Positions 11,303 to 20,461 of a DNA stretch of 26,499 nt are shown in pieces. The notes under the pieces were generated by a model. It was not told the DNA's origin, made no database searches, and was given only the letters and a program-made list of their open reading frames with translations. Positions within the stretch are counted from its first letter, which is position 1. Every line of letters starts with the position of its first letter. The DNA is from Podaxis mareebaensis (Eukaryota; Basidiomycota; Agaricomycetes; Agaricales; Agaricaceae): the NCBI GenBank assembly GCA_018524725.1, contig JAEUWP010000102.1, positions 1 through 26,499 on the forward strand. Direction: 5' to 3'. Both the position numbers and the translations under genes were made by a program.

Positions 11303-11316
11303 AAGTCTAATCTTAA
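11303..11316 (+). promoter_or_regulatory. Putative R-region start and self-priming sequence
   Basis: AAGTCTAATCTTAA is complementary to the 14 nt directly after the 5' LTR (TCAAGATTAGACTT) with one G-T pair. If transcription starts here, the RNA 5' end could fold back on the PBS as in Tf1/sushi-type self-primed retrotransposons. The TSS is inferred from the TATA spacing only. Confidence 0.5.
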
Positions 11317-11609
11317 AGTGTGTTACCTCCTCTTGGTACTTCAATAAGTCCTTGAGTGTCTATACCACTTTAAGTCTACATCTCTTTGCCCTTGAGTGCA
11401 GGTTCCCCTCTCAGGCTTCTTGTCAACGTCTTGTCCTACAGAGTGTGCGATCTATATGAATTCACTGCCTAGAGACAACATGAACAGCCACCCGAGGTTA
11501 AACAGAGCAGCTCCTTCAGACCTGTACAGGACAAGGACCTCTGCTCATCCCACTTACAAGGATAGGCTCTGACTTAGGCGTCACTTAGCCAAAGAAGAAC
11601 CTTGTAACA

Positions 11610-11623
11610 TCAAGATTAGACTT
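11610..11623 (+). promoter_or_regulatory. Primer-binding site of gypsy-2 (self-priming type)
   Basis: TCAAGATTAGACTT starts at the first base after the LTR end TGTAACA. I recognise no match to a common tRNA 3' end, but it pairs with 11303-11316 of the LTR transcript. Position, length and pairing fit a self-priming PBS. Confidence 0.55.
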
Positions 11624-11669
11624 CCCTCATGTGCTGATCCCACATTGTAACTTTTCACCTCAACTACCA

Positions 11670-11769
11670 TTCTCATTGCTTCACACTGTGCATGTAGTCA
11701 CCCTGAGGTTCTCATTGCTTCACACTGTGCCATCGGGATGTCATTGGTTCTCATTGCTTCATGCTGTGC
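11670..11769. repeat. Three direct repeats, 39-bp period
   Basis: A 22-nt motif beginning TTCTCATTGCTTCA recurs at 11670, 11709 and 11748. The third copy has ATGCTG for CACTG, a CpG-type change. It lies in the untranslated leader of gypsy-2 between PBS and gag. Confidence 0.85.
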
Positions 11770-11799
11770 CTAAATGACACCAAACCCCCCCCTTCTTGA

Positions 11800-11875
11800 C
11801 TGTAATTCACCCACTCATTGTTTGGTGGTCTGGCAAGGAAGCCTGTAATACACCCACTCAATGTTTGGTGGTCTG
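11800..11875. repeat. Two direct repeats, 43-bp period
   Basis: A 33-nt motif ending GTTTGGTGGTCTG occurs at 11800-11832 and 11843-11875 with two mismatches. Part of the repetitive leader of gypsy-2. Confidence 0.85.
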
Positions 11876-11924
11876 TCAGAAGAAGACCCTCTGACTGTAA
11901 ATCGTGTCAATGTCTGTCAAGGTG

Positions 11925-12086
11925 AAGCATTCTCGATCAACAGAAATTGAAAAGCATTCTTGATTGACAGAAATCGAAAAGTGTTCTCAATCGACAGAAA
12001 TCAAAAAGTGTTCTTGATCGACAGAAATCAAACCCTGTTCTCGATTAGTGGAAATTGACAGAAGTTCTCGATTATCTGAAATCGAC
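11925..12086. repeat. Six-copy 27-bp tandem array
   Basis: Six head-to-tail units of exactly 27 bp (starts 11925, 11952, 11979, 12006, 12033, 12060), the last two more diverged. The unit centre is TTCTCGATCGACAGAAATCG. Units differ mainly by CG becoming TG or CA, so the array records CpG decay. The period is a multiple of three and one frame crosses part of it, but I do not treat it as coding. Confidence 0.92.
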
Positions 12087-12259
12087 AACCCCCAATCATT
12101 CAACCGTTCTTCTATTTATTCTACCTTATCATCTTCCTGGAGTTCCTCACAGGACAATATCTCTATTTCCTCCTTAATTCCTCCCAGCCTTCAACACCTC
12201 GACCTCGCACCTGACCAGATACAGGAATTGATTCAAGCCCTCATCGAGAGGAACCTTGA

Positions 12260-14236
12260 ATGTTCTTCCACTCCCCCACTTCCCTCACCATTTCAGGAGA
12301 AGCAGCTGCCTTATTGGAATGAGTTAGAGCCCAGGACTCTGACAGCAGTGACGAAACAGCTCAACATTCAGCATCCCCAATCTCACTGATTGTATCTCCA
12401 GCAAGATCAAGACCTCCGAGAAGAGTCAGATCTCTTAACCTTGACAAAGTCGCCCCTTGGGAGCCACGACTTACCACCAATATTAGAGGAAGAAGAGAAG
12501 CAGCTAGAAAACAAAGACAACAAATGTCAACCACTGTCACTATCCCTCCCACTGTTGTACAACCACCTCAGCAACTTGCTCAACCCCCAAGTGCAGCCTC
12601 AATTCCACCCCCATATCAGCAACAACCATCTCAACACCCTACTCCTGCTCACCAACAATCAATTCAACTGCCACTGCAACCACAGCCACCAGTTCCTAGA
12701 ACAGACTCCACAGCACCCATCAATCAAGCAGCCACCTTTGCATTTGGAAGTAATATCATGCCCCCAAATCAAAGATTCTTCCAGCAGCCCCTCTTCACCA
12801 ACCCCATGATTCCTGGACATCAAGCAACTGGAATTGTACAAGGAAATCAGGGAAACCCACCTCAGACTGGAGCAGCTCAGTCAGCAAACCTGCTGCAAGC
12901 AGGAAGCCCTCACCCACCTCCTGGACCACCTCTGCCTGGATGACCACCTTCAGGATCAGGACAACCAGGTCCAAACCTGCCACTAGGACCACCAGGAGCA
13001 CCACCTCCACTGCCACCAGGAGCACCACCCCCAGGACCTCCCACACCAGGACAACCAGGAGCACCTCCACCAGGTTTTGGTTTTCCCCAACAAGCACAAA
13101 TGTCTGCCACCCCTTCCACACCAAAATATGAGGCACCACCCTTGTACGATGGAGACCCACAGAGGTACCTGGCATGGAAGCAGCAGTGCACCCTGTACAT
13201 CATCGCCAACCAGCATAAATTCCCTACTGACCATGATGCCATCATATTCATGCTCTACTACATTGGAGGAGCAGCAGAACCATGGAAAACAGAATACCTC
13301 TGCCAACATAACTTCAATGGAGTATTACACCTTGGAATGTTCAATGCATTTCAAGACGAGCTCAACAGAGTCTTCCTCCCTTACAACTACACCAAAGACA
13401 CTCTCCAACAACTCCACACTCTCAAGCAGAAATGAAGGCCAGTGGACCAGTACATCTCTGAGTTCAAAGTCCTTGCAACCCAAGCAGGGATGGTCAACCC
13501 TCAAGAACTCATCTATCAGTTCAGAGAAGGACTGGACTTCGAAATTGGCCTCAAAACCATTGCCCTCAGACCCAGACTGGACATCGACATCTGGTTCAAA
13601 GCAGTGAGAGCAGCGGAAGAACAGCACCACATGGAGAACAACTATCGAGCTAGCCATGCCTGAGAATGAACCAATAGAGCTATACCCCAACTGAAGAAGA
13701 AGGCACCCTATAATATGAATTGGTCACAAAGCCAGGTGTATAAAGATCCATACACCATGGATGTGGATAACTTGGCAATGGTACTCTCTGAAATTGCACT
13801 TGAAGAAGACTATTCTTTGGAAGAAGAATCCAATGTGGAAGTTAATGAGGTTGAAGAAAATCAAGACCTCCTGGAGACCTTTCTTCAGAACATCCTCACC
13901 CCAAAAATGTGCAATGACCTCAAGCAAGGGAAATGTTTCAACTGTGGCCAGACAGGACATTTCACTTGAGAATGTCCAAAGAAACCAAACCTGCCACAGT
14001 CGACATGAAATCTACCGCAAAATGCCCAAGCAAAGGTTTCCAAGCATAAGCCATCCATACCCCCTAAACTACCCTGCAATAAAGAGAAACAGCAGAAGTT
14101 GTAAGCCATGTTCGCCTGGATCAACGAGATAATTCAGGAAGCAAACGACAAAGAAGTCACTGAGATCTTCACTGAATTCTCAAACTCCACCAGTGCTCAA
14201 GCAAAGGAGATCCAGGACTTTGCCTCAGATGACTAG
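12260..14236 (+). pseudogene. Gypsy-2 Gag (degraded)
   Basis: Gag polyprotein of gypsy-2 in one frame to TAG 14234-14236; ATG 12260 is the earliest plausible start and ATG 12524 an alternative, because a TGA lies between them. A Gln/Pro-rich head (12524-12880) is followed by a Pro/Gly collagen-like tract (about 12895-13085), the retrotransposon Gag core (YDGDPQRYLAWKQQC onward, about 13125-13650), a Glu-rich linker, and a CCHC zinc knuckle at 13934-13975 (CFNCGQTGHFT, TGA, EC; relatives have Arg at the stop). Six internal TGA and one TAA lie after 12524. Pol follows in the -1 frame. The N-terminus is uncertain: frame 0 at 12048-12389 is also open, so the leader coding is not settled. Confidence 0.82.
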
Positions 14237-16884
14237 CTTCCACGTCTAGATTGTCTAAAGCAAAGAAAGATGCACCAAAGGACAATTCTTTTTCCTTTCC
14301 CTTCTTATTCTCTAACAGACTGGTTTCCAATTCCTACCCCTGTCCAAAGGATGAAATTATGCCCCCTTCTTTTTCTCAGAATGAAATACCCATTTCAGAA
14401 TTGTGTTTAAAGACTCACAAATCCAACACCTTTTATTGCCCCATCACCATGCATCTCTCTGAAAAATCCATGGAAGACCTTGCACTGATAGATTCTAGAG
14501 CAGGACGAGATTTTATTGACCACTGGTTGGTTGAAAAATGGAACCTGAAAATGTCACCGTTGAAGAAACCAATCAAAGTCAGGAATGCCAACGGAACCCT
14601 AAACAAAGATAAGCAAATCACCCACTCTGTTACCCTCAATTTCACCATCTATGGGAAACAAATAAGGATGGATTTGCAGGTGATTAATCTAGGACAACCT
14701 AGAGTAATCTTGGGAATTCCTTGGCTTGTAAAGTACAACCCCAACATTGACTGGTCAAAATGAACACTCTCATGAAGACATTTAATGGAAAACACCATGC
14801 TCTCTTCGATCATCGATGACACTCTTTCTGAAATCTATGTGAACGAGCTTGAAGAAGAATTCTCTGAGGAAAATTTTACCGAAATAAATGCCAAAACCTC
14901 CTACTCTCAGATACTTGCCCAAGCAGGAGAACAAAAGAAGGAGACCAATCCTGAGAAGATAGTTCCCCAGGAGTTTCACAAATATCTTGACCTCTTTTCT
15001 CAAAAGAAAAGTGAAAGATTCCCTCCTGCTCAACAATGGGACCATTGGATCGAAACCAAAGAAAGCTTCATACTGAAGGCTTTCCCCTCCTACAAACTCT
15101 CCCTCACTGAAGAAAAGGAGCTCAACAAATTCCTCGAAGAAAACCTTGCAAAAGGATACATCAGACCCTCGAAATCTCCTATGGCCTTGCCATTTTTCTT
15201 CATCTCAAAGAAAGATGGAAAACTCAGGCCCTGTCAGGACTATCGATACCTCAATGAACACATGGTCAAAAATGGCTATCCCATCCCCTCTATCCAGTCC
15301 ATACTCGACAAGCTATGAGGATCGAAATACTTCACTGCACTTGACGTCAGACTTGGCTATAACAATGTCTGAATTGTTGAAGAAGACTGATGGAAAGGAG
15401 CTTTCCACACCCATTGAGGACTATTTGAACCCACAGTCATGTTTTTTGGAATGTGCAATAGTCCAGCCACATTTCAAAACATGATGGACACCATCCTCGC
15501 CCCCCTTATTGTGCAGAACAAAGTCATCGTCTACATGGACGACATCCTTATCCATGCCCCTACCAAAGCCAAACTGCAAAAAATGACGAAAGAAGTATTC
15601 AAGATTCTGTGGAAGCACAATCTTTATCTCAAACTGGAAAAATGCAAATTCGAGAAAACAACCCTCACTTATCTTGGATTCATTGTTTCTCCCAACGAAG
15701 TCAAAATGGACCCTACCAAGCTGAAAGGAATAGCAGATTGGCCTACACCCAAGACAGTCCGAGATGTATGGAAATTTATCGGGTTCTGCAATTTCTATCA
15801 CAAGTTCATCAAGCACTATGCCCACCTGTCCTTACCCCTTAACACACTTCTGAAGAAGTCCAACACTCCTTTCAAATGGACAAAAGAAGCTGATGACACA
15901 TTTAGAAAGTTAAAGCAACAGTTCCTGGAAGAACCCATTTTAATAACCCCAGATCCCTCAAAACCATTTGAAATTCAAACTGATGTGTCTGCTTACATGT
16001 CTGGAGCAGTTCTCCTCCAGAAAGACTCAAATGGTATGCTACACCCATGCTTCTATTATTCCAAACCATTCTCCCCAGCCGAGTGGAATTACCATGTGTC
16101 GGAACAAGAATTCCTAGCCATCATCTGTGCGCTACAAGAATGGCATCACTACATCGATGGATCACCCTATGAGACGACGATATGGACAGATCACGACAAT
16201 ATTATTCATTGGGCCAAGCCATCAAAGCTATCAAGATGAACCATTTGATGGTCTGCTGTGATCAGCACCCATAAAATCAAGATTCACCATATTCCCAGAT
16301 CTAAGAACTGCACTGCTGATGCCTTGTCCAGAAGACCAGACCACACTTCAACTAGTAAAGACACAGAGCTTGAAACAACAAAGGCAGCCATCCCACTAGA
16401 GAAGTTTCAAACTAGCGACTTCACCAATGCTAATGCGAAATTGGCTAATTCAGGAGAAAACAACGAAATCAACATCGTAGACCCCAATGTTGAGGATGAA
16501 GCCCAAAAAGGAAAAGATGGAACCATCATTTTGGATCAAGAAGGTCATATCCAACTTCCTATGGACTCCATGCTTAAGAAGTGCTTATTGCAGTGCATAC
16601 ACAATGCACCAGCTGCAGGACACCCCGGAGTCACTGAAACCCTTAGGAAACTTCAAGAATATGTCACCTGGCCTGGCATTCGTGCCTACATCATGAACTA
16701 CATGAAAGGATGCCCTACCTGCCAGCAATACAAGATCAACAGATGACCCTTGAAGCCTCCTCTCCAACTGATTCCAGGTCCCTGATCATCATGACCTTTT
16801 GCCCAGATGTCCATGGACCTCATCACCAACCTCCCTGAGTCCAATGGATATGATGCAATATTGTCCATGGTGGACCACAGTCTT

Positions 16885-16896
16885 ACAAAGGGGATA
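16885..16896 (+). promoter_or_regulatory. Candidate central polypurine tract in gypsy-2 integrase
   Basis: ACAAAGGGGATA, extended to ACAAAGGGGATAAT, equals the gypsy-1 3' polypurine tract (26004-26017) over 14 nt and sits at the homologous integrase position to 8186-8197. The 3' PPT of gypsy-2 itself is GAAGGGGATCA. It could prime plus-strand DNA or reflect codon conservation of TKG-I. Confidence 0.35.
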
Positions 16897-17691
16897 ATCA
16901 TAGTACCCACTTCGAAATCTGCCACTGCTGATCAAATCACAGACATCTTGATCAAACATGTGTTCATTCACACAGGAATACCTGATAAAATCATTTCAGA
17001 CAGAGATCCCTGATTTATGGCCAAATTGATACAAGCCATGTTCAAGAAGCTAAACATTGATCACGCCCCCTCCACCACCTATCACCCCCAGTTGGACAGA
17101 TCAACTGAATGATTTAATCAAGAAATCGAGATGTACCTATCAGCCTATTGCACTCAAAACCCTCACACCTGGCCCGAACACCTCCCTTTAGTTGAATTCT
17201 CCCATAACTCCAGAACTCATGCCAACTGCCAGCAAATGCTGTTTGAACTTATGTATGGCCATCCCCTCAAAGCCTTCCCAACTGAGCTAGCACTGACAAA
17301 CTCACCATTGGCCAAAGAAAGAATGAACTGGATTATAAATATCCAAGAAGCTGCAAAAATAGCACATGAGACTTCATGCAAAATTATGACAGAATGGACA
17401 CAAATGTGCATGCTACCAAAAATAGAACCTGGCCAGAAAGTATGGCTTGATGCTCAAAACTTACCAATTCAGGTCACATCAAGGAAAATCACTGCCCATC
17501 AACTAGGCCCATTCACTGTTATTAGGAAACGTGGAAACGTATCCTACAAGCTATCTCTTCCCAAGAGCTGGAAGATCCACAATGTCTTCCATGTCCAGTA
17601 TCTCTATCCTGTCACTGAAAATGACATTTATGGCAAACACTTCTCAAGACCCCCACCTGACCTCATCCAAGGAGAAGAAGAATGGGAAGTT

Positions 17692-17708
17692 GAAGCCATA
17701 GTAGCGCA
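17692..17708. repeat. 17-bp target duplication of LINE fragment, left
   Basis: GAAGCCATAGTAGCGCA here and GAAGCCATAGTAGTGCA at 19017-19033 flank the LINE fragment. The single difference is CG versus TG. The long duplication fits target-primed reverse transcription. Confidence 0.92.
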
Positions 17709-18727
17709 TCGCCAATGCCTCTTGTGCGTGTGATCTTGCATTCTCGTCCCCTATCTCTCTCACTGTAGCTACAGATGGCTCCGTTCCCTCTATCCCTTCC
17801 CTTTCTGCCACTTCTGCTTTCCTTGTCTTTGACTCTTCTGATTCAGACATTCTCTCCTCTTCTGTTCACCCTTGTGGTGAGGTAACCACTTCAGACTCTG
17901 AATCGTATGCTCTCCGACTTGGTCTTTTCTCTACTATCTCTCTTGCTAAGCCCCGAAATGTCTCCTTGATCATAGTTTTTACAGACTCCATCTCTTCCAC
18001 TAAACTCTTATTTTCTTATAGGCCCCACAGTGCGCACCTGGACTCCATCGCAGTTGCTCCTCTTCTTCAATCCTGGCTCTCTTCCTCCCCCCTCAACCAT
18101 GTCCACTTTTGGTCCATTCCATCATCCGCTAGTTGGTCCATACATCATATGGCACACAATTTAGCCAAATCACTCTGCCTCCCTAACCCTTGTCATCAAC
18201 CTATCCGCACATCCCTTGGATTTGTTCGCCTTCACTATACACAAAAATGCCTATCTCTTTGGCAACAATGCATGAACGATCCGACCTACCACGGTCACAA
18301 TTGGCTCCCCCTTCTCAACCCCACAGCACAGCCCCTCCAGCCCAAGTACACCAAAGGCAGCACTTGGTTAAATTCTCCCCTCGGCAAGAATGCCAACTTA
18401 TGTGCGTGCTTCACACAATGCGTCACCAATCACGCGCCTATTGGCGCCTTTCGACAGTGCTTCTTCCCTGGGCACCATATCACCTCTTGTCCATGCAGCG
18501 AGCCTCTTGAAACACGGGACCATATTCTTGACGATTGCCCCTGCTTCCATTACCCTGTAGGAGCCTGTGACAGCTTCCACTGGGTTATCCAATTTTTGGA
18601 CAAAAACCCTGTGGCGTTTTCATTCGCTGACCAAATTCAAGGACCCATCACCCAAGAAGAGTTCGCTACCCACCACCTCAACAGAAGAGAGTGACTTACA
18701 AGAAACAGAGTTCTGGACATTCACTGA
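17708..18727 (+). pseudogene. LINE ORF2 C-terminal part: RNase H and Cys/His tail
   Basis: An open frame from the truncation point (IANAS) to a TGA at 18692-18694; the homologous full copy has CGA there, so the ancestral stop is at 18725-18727. RNase H motifs: VATDGS at about 17765, SESYALRLGLF, and IIVFTDS at about 17969. A C-terminal zinc-binding type cluster follows (CPCSEPLETRDHILDDCP, about 18490-18540). No promoter or start, so it is not expected to be expressed as a protein. Confidence 0.9.
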
Positions 18728-19016
18728 GGGCCTCTCCCTCCATCATCTGTATTCTAGCTAGCTCCCCCGCTTCCTTTCTCTCCCTCTATCTCACCATCTA
18801 TCTTTCAACTTGTTAAGTTAGTTTTTTCTTCCTTCTCGTATCTCCTCTCTAGTGTAGTTTGTATACTCCTAGTTTATCTCTTTCCTCTTTCCTTTCTCTC
18901 CCTTTTGTTTCTTTCTCTCTAGTTTCAGTATTGGGACTGCTACTGTGCACCCATTTGTATTAGCTAGTCTAGTGCAATAAACGTCGATTTAAAAAAAAAA
19001 AAAAAACAAAAAAAAA
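17709..19016 (+). mobile_element. 5'-truncated LINE fragment in gypsy-2 chromodomain
   Basis: Homologous to the 3' third of the LINE at 21197-25265 but in opposite orientation. It begins inside the RNase H region, ends with a 3' UTR, AATAAA (18976-18981) and an A-rich tail (18991-19016, one C), and is bounded by 17-bp duplications. 5' truncation is normal for LINE insertions. It retains many CpGs, unlike the surrounding gypsy-2 sequence, so it is a late event. Confidence 0.93.
18728..19016 (+). other. LINE fragment 3' UTR and poly(A) tail
   Basis: Pyrimidine-rich 3' UTR with AATAAA at 18976-18981, about 10 nt before the A tract. The corresponding end of the minus-strand LINE reads AATAAACATTGATTT versus AATAAACGTCGATTT here, two CpG-type differences. 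Confidence 0.85.
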
Positions 19017-19178
19017 GAAGCCATAGTAGTGCACTGTCACACCAGAAGACAAGGATTAGAGTTTCTAGTGCATTGGAAGGGATACCCAGAATCAGAACAA
19101 ACCTGGCAAAATTTGACAGACCTGTGCAATTCCAAGACCCTCCTTGACACTTATAAACTACAACATAACCTTCACTAG
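19017..19178 (+). pseudogene. Gypsy-2 Pol, C-terminal chromodomain remainder
   Basis: Begins with the right target duplication (19017-19033, EAIVVH) and continues the interrupted pol frame: GLEFLVHWKGYPESEQTW is the chromodomain core with its aromatic cage-type residues. Ends at TAG 19176-19178. Joined across the LINE it completes an EEWEVEAIVAH...HWKGYP chromodomain, which in chromoviruses binds histone marks and directs integration. Confidence 0.92.
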
Positions 19179-19194
19179 AGTTCAAGCTACTTGA

Positions 19195-19981
19195 ATGTCT
19201 CTCACTTCTGACAGCACTATGACCACTGACCACCCGACCACTCCTACTTCCAACACCTCTTTTACTCAAGCATCATCACAAACCCTCATCTCAGTTCCAC
19301 CCACTCCTCTTACTCACAACCCGACACCTTCCCCAGAAGATTGCCCCTCTACCCCTGAGTCCCTTCACTATGAAGAGCAGCAAAGACAAGTCACCGACAT
19401 TGCAGAAGTCAGGTGCCAAATATCCGAGGCGTTCCAATTACATGAAGCACAAAGCACCCAAAGGTGAACCCTTTCATCTCATGCCTTACAAGAAGCAGGT
19501 GATGCCACTCTTTCTGCCACAGTACGACTTGACTCTCTATATGAAGATGCCTTTTCCTGAGCAAGGACTGCTCTTGAGCATGGTAATCAATCAACTGAAG
19601 TATTCGACTCTTTCAGGTCAACTTGGTTTAATGCAATACATTGCCAGCTCCATGCTAACAGACTGGCCAACAAAGTCAGTGCCTGCTTTACTCAGGTTAT
19701 TGACTTGCCAGGACTTGATCAGGAAAGGCAATACCTCCCTAGATTTGCTGATGAATGCCATGACAGATCTCCTCCATACCTCTCCCACCATGCCATCAAT
19801 ACCACCATCATCCCCAGAGCCTCCAACCGACACATTTGCCCTTGACAACAGTCAGCTCAATCAATTGAATGTGCCCTCTGAAGTGTCATGGACGACACAG
19901 GAGAGGGAATGCATGAATATCCTTATGACAATGAAAATGTTACTGGGAGTCACTGAGTTGAGTGAGGACACTCAACCTTAT
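19195..19981 (+). pseudogene. Gypsy-2 ORF3 (unknown, after pol)
   Basis: ATG 19195 lies 17 nt after the pol stop. The frame runs to near the polypurine tract, broken only by TGA codons (19465-19467, then about 19558 and further on). It encodes a Ser/Thr/Pro-rich head (MSLTSDSTMTTDHPTTPTSN) and a predicted helical middle (SLYEDAF, ARTALEHGNQSTEVFDSF). No transmembrane segment, zinc knuckle or known domain is visible, and I see no clear sequence similarity to ORF3 of gypsy-1. Its position is that of an env-like or accessory gene. The true C-terminus is unclear. Confidence 0.55.
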
Positions 19982-19992
19982 GAAGGGGATCA
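19982..19992 (+). promoter_or_regulatory. Polypurine tract of gypsy-2
   Basis: GAAGGGGATCA directly abuts the TGTTACA start of the 3' LTR. It is the expected plus-strand primer and resembles the gypsy-1 tract (AAAGGGGATAA). Confidence 0.75.
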
Positions 19993-20456
19993 TGTTACAA
20001 ATATTGCAGACTCCAAGACCACTGAGGAGACCAAAGAGCCCAAGCAGCAAAACTTACGAAGAATGGGATTTGATGAAGCACATGATGGTAAGCCTCTGGC
20101 AGGAAACCATGGAGTTGCAACAGACACTTGATTGGGAAATGTGCGAGAAGGTAGACGAAGTGTGTTGCTACCACAGAGTATACTTTCCATGTGATGACAA
20201 CTTGTGATTGAACACTGAACTTACTATTTCCTTTCTTAGACATTCTTCCATATTTGGACTAGGTATCAGTTTCGTCTCTTCTGTCATATTTATGTTCACA
20301 TCAATTATGTTTGCTCATGCAGACTTTTACCCTCCACCCGAGGTTAAACAGAGCAGCTCCTTCAGATCTGTACAGGACAAGGACCTCTGCTCATCCCACT
20401 TACAAGGATAGGCTCTAACTTAGGTGTTGCTTAGCCAAAGAAGAACCTTTGTAACA
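19993..20456 (+). repeat. 3' LTR of gypsy-2 (internally deleted)
   Basis: Begins TGTTACAAATATTGCAG, ends CTTTGTAACA, 464 bp. Aligns with the 5' LTR but lacks 347 bp (junction at 20333/20334, corresponding to 11141-11487), including the TATA-like box and putative transcript start. Differences elsewhere are largely CpG-type. Confidence 0.92.
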
Positions 20457-20461
20457 CCAAC
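20457..20461. repeat. Target-site duplication of gypsy-2, right (CCAAC)
   Basis: Matches 9379-9383. After it, ORF3 of gypsy-1 resumes in frame at 20462. Confidence 0.9.

Larger units (their letters stand above)
9384..11609 (+). repeat. 5' LTR of gypsy-2 (contains solo LTR-B)
   Basis: Starts TGTTACAAATATTGCAG and ends CTTGTAACA. Without the LTR-B insertion (9435-10847 plus its duplication) it is about 809 bp. It aligns with the 3' LTR (19993-20456), which lacks an internal 347-bp block (11141-11487). Outside that block the two LTRs differ mostly as CA versus TG or CG. The block carries a TATA-like box and the putative transcript start, so the 5' LTR is the more complete copy. Confidence 0.9.
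14251..17708 (+). pseudogene. Gypsy-2 Pol: PR-RT-RNase H-integrase (to LINE insertion)
   Basis: The frame is open from 14233; no initiator ATG is near, so -1 frameshifting or reinitiation after Gag is likely. Domains: aspartic protease at about 14480-14760, where the catalytic motif reads LIDSRAG instead of DSGA; reverse transcriptase with VYMDDIL (YMDD at 15532-15543); RNase H (QTDVSAYMSG, about 15976); HHCC zinc domain (HNAPAAGHPG...CPTCQQ, about 16600-16730); integrase core (SMDL, DRDP, NQEIE, about 16810-17130); and a GPF/Y-type region (QLGPFTVIRKRG, about 17500). Thirteen TGA, no TAA or TAG and no frameshift. Stops match Arg positions of relatives (GYNNV-x-I, TH-x-GLFEP, RDP-x-F, STE-x-FNQ). 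The frame breaks in the chromodomain at the LINE junction and resumes at 19034. Confidence 0.93.
9384..20456 (+). mobile_element. Gypsy-2: Ty3/gypsy element nested in gypsy-1
   Basis: Complete from LTR to LTR, with 7-bp inverted termini TGTTACA/TGTAACA and CCAAC target duplications. Order: 5' LTR (9384-11609, enlarged by a solo LTR-B), primer-binding site, repetitive leader, gag, pol (split by a LINE fragment), ORF3, polypurine tract, 3' LTR (19993-20456). In-frame TGA codons throughout gag, pol and ORF3 show it is inactive. It is inserted in ORF3 of gypsy-1, so it is younger than gypsy-1. Confidence 0.93.

Noticed and set aside
11925..12086. The 27-bp array as a CRISPR array.
   Set aside because: The units are contiguous without spacers, in a eukaryotic retrotransposon leader.
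12048..12389. 113-codon frame before gypsy-2 gag, as a separate gene.
   Set aside because: Part of it lies in the tandem repeat leader, it overlaps the gag frame, and it has no recognisable domain; I mention it only as an uncertainty in the Gag start.
17709..19016. The LINE fragment as a processed host gene copy.
   Set aside because: It shares its frame, RNase H motifs, 3' UTR and polyadenylation end with the minus-strand LINE.
3708..19981. TGA reassigned as a sense codon (alternative genetic code).
   Set aside because: Trp positions use TGG normally, the TGAs sit at Arg positions, the same sites appear as CGA in other copies, and a few CGA codons persist. CpG decay explains the pattern without recoding.
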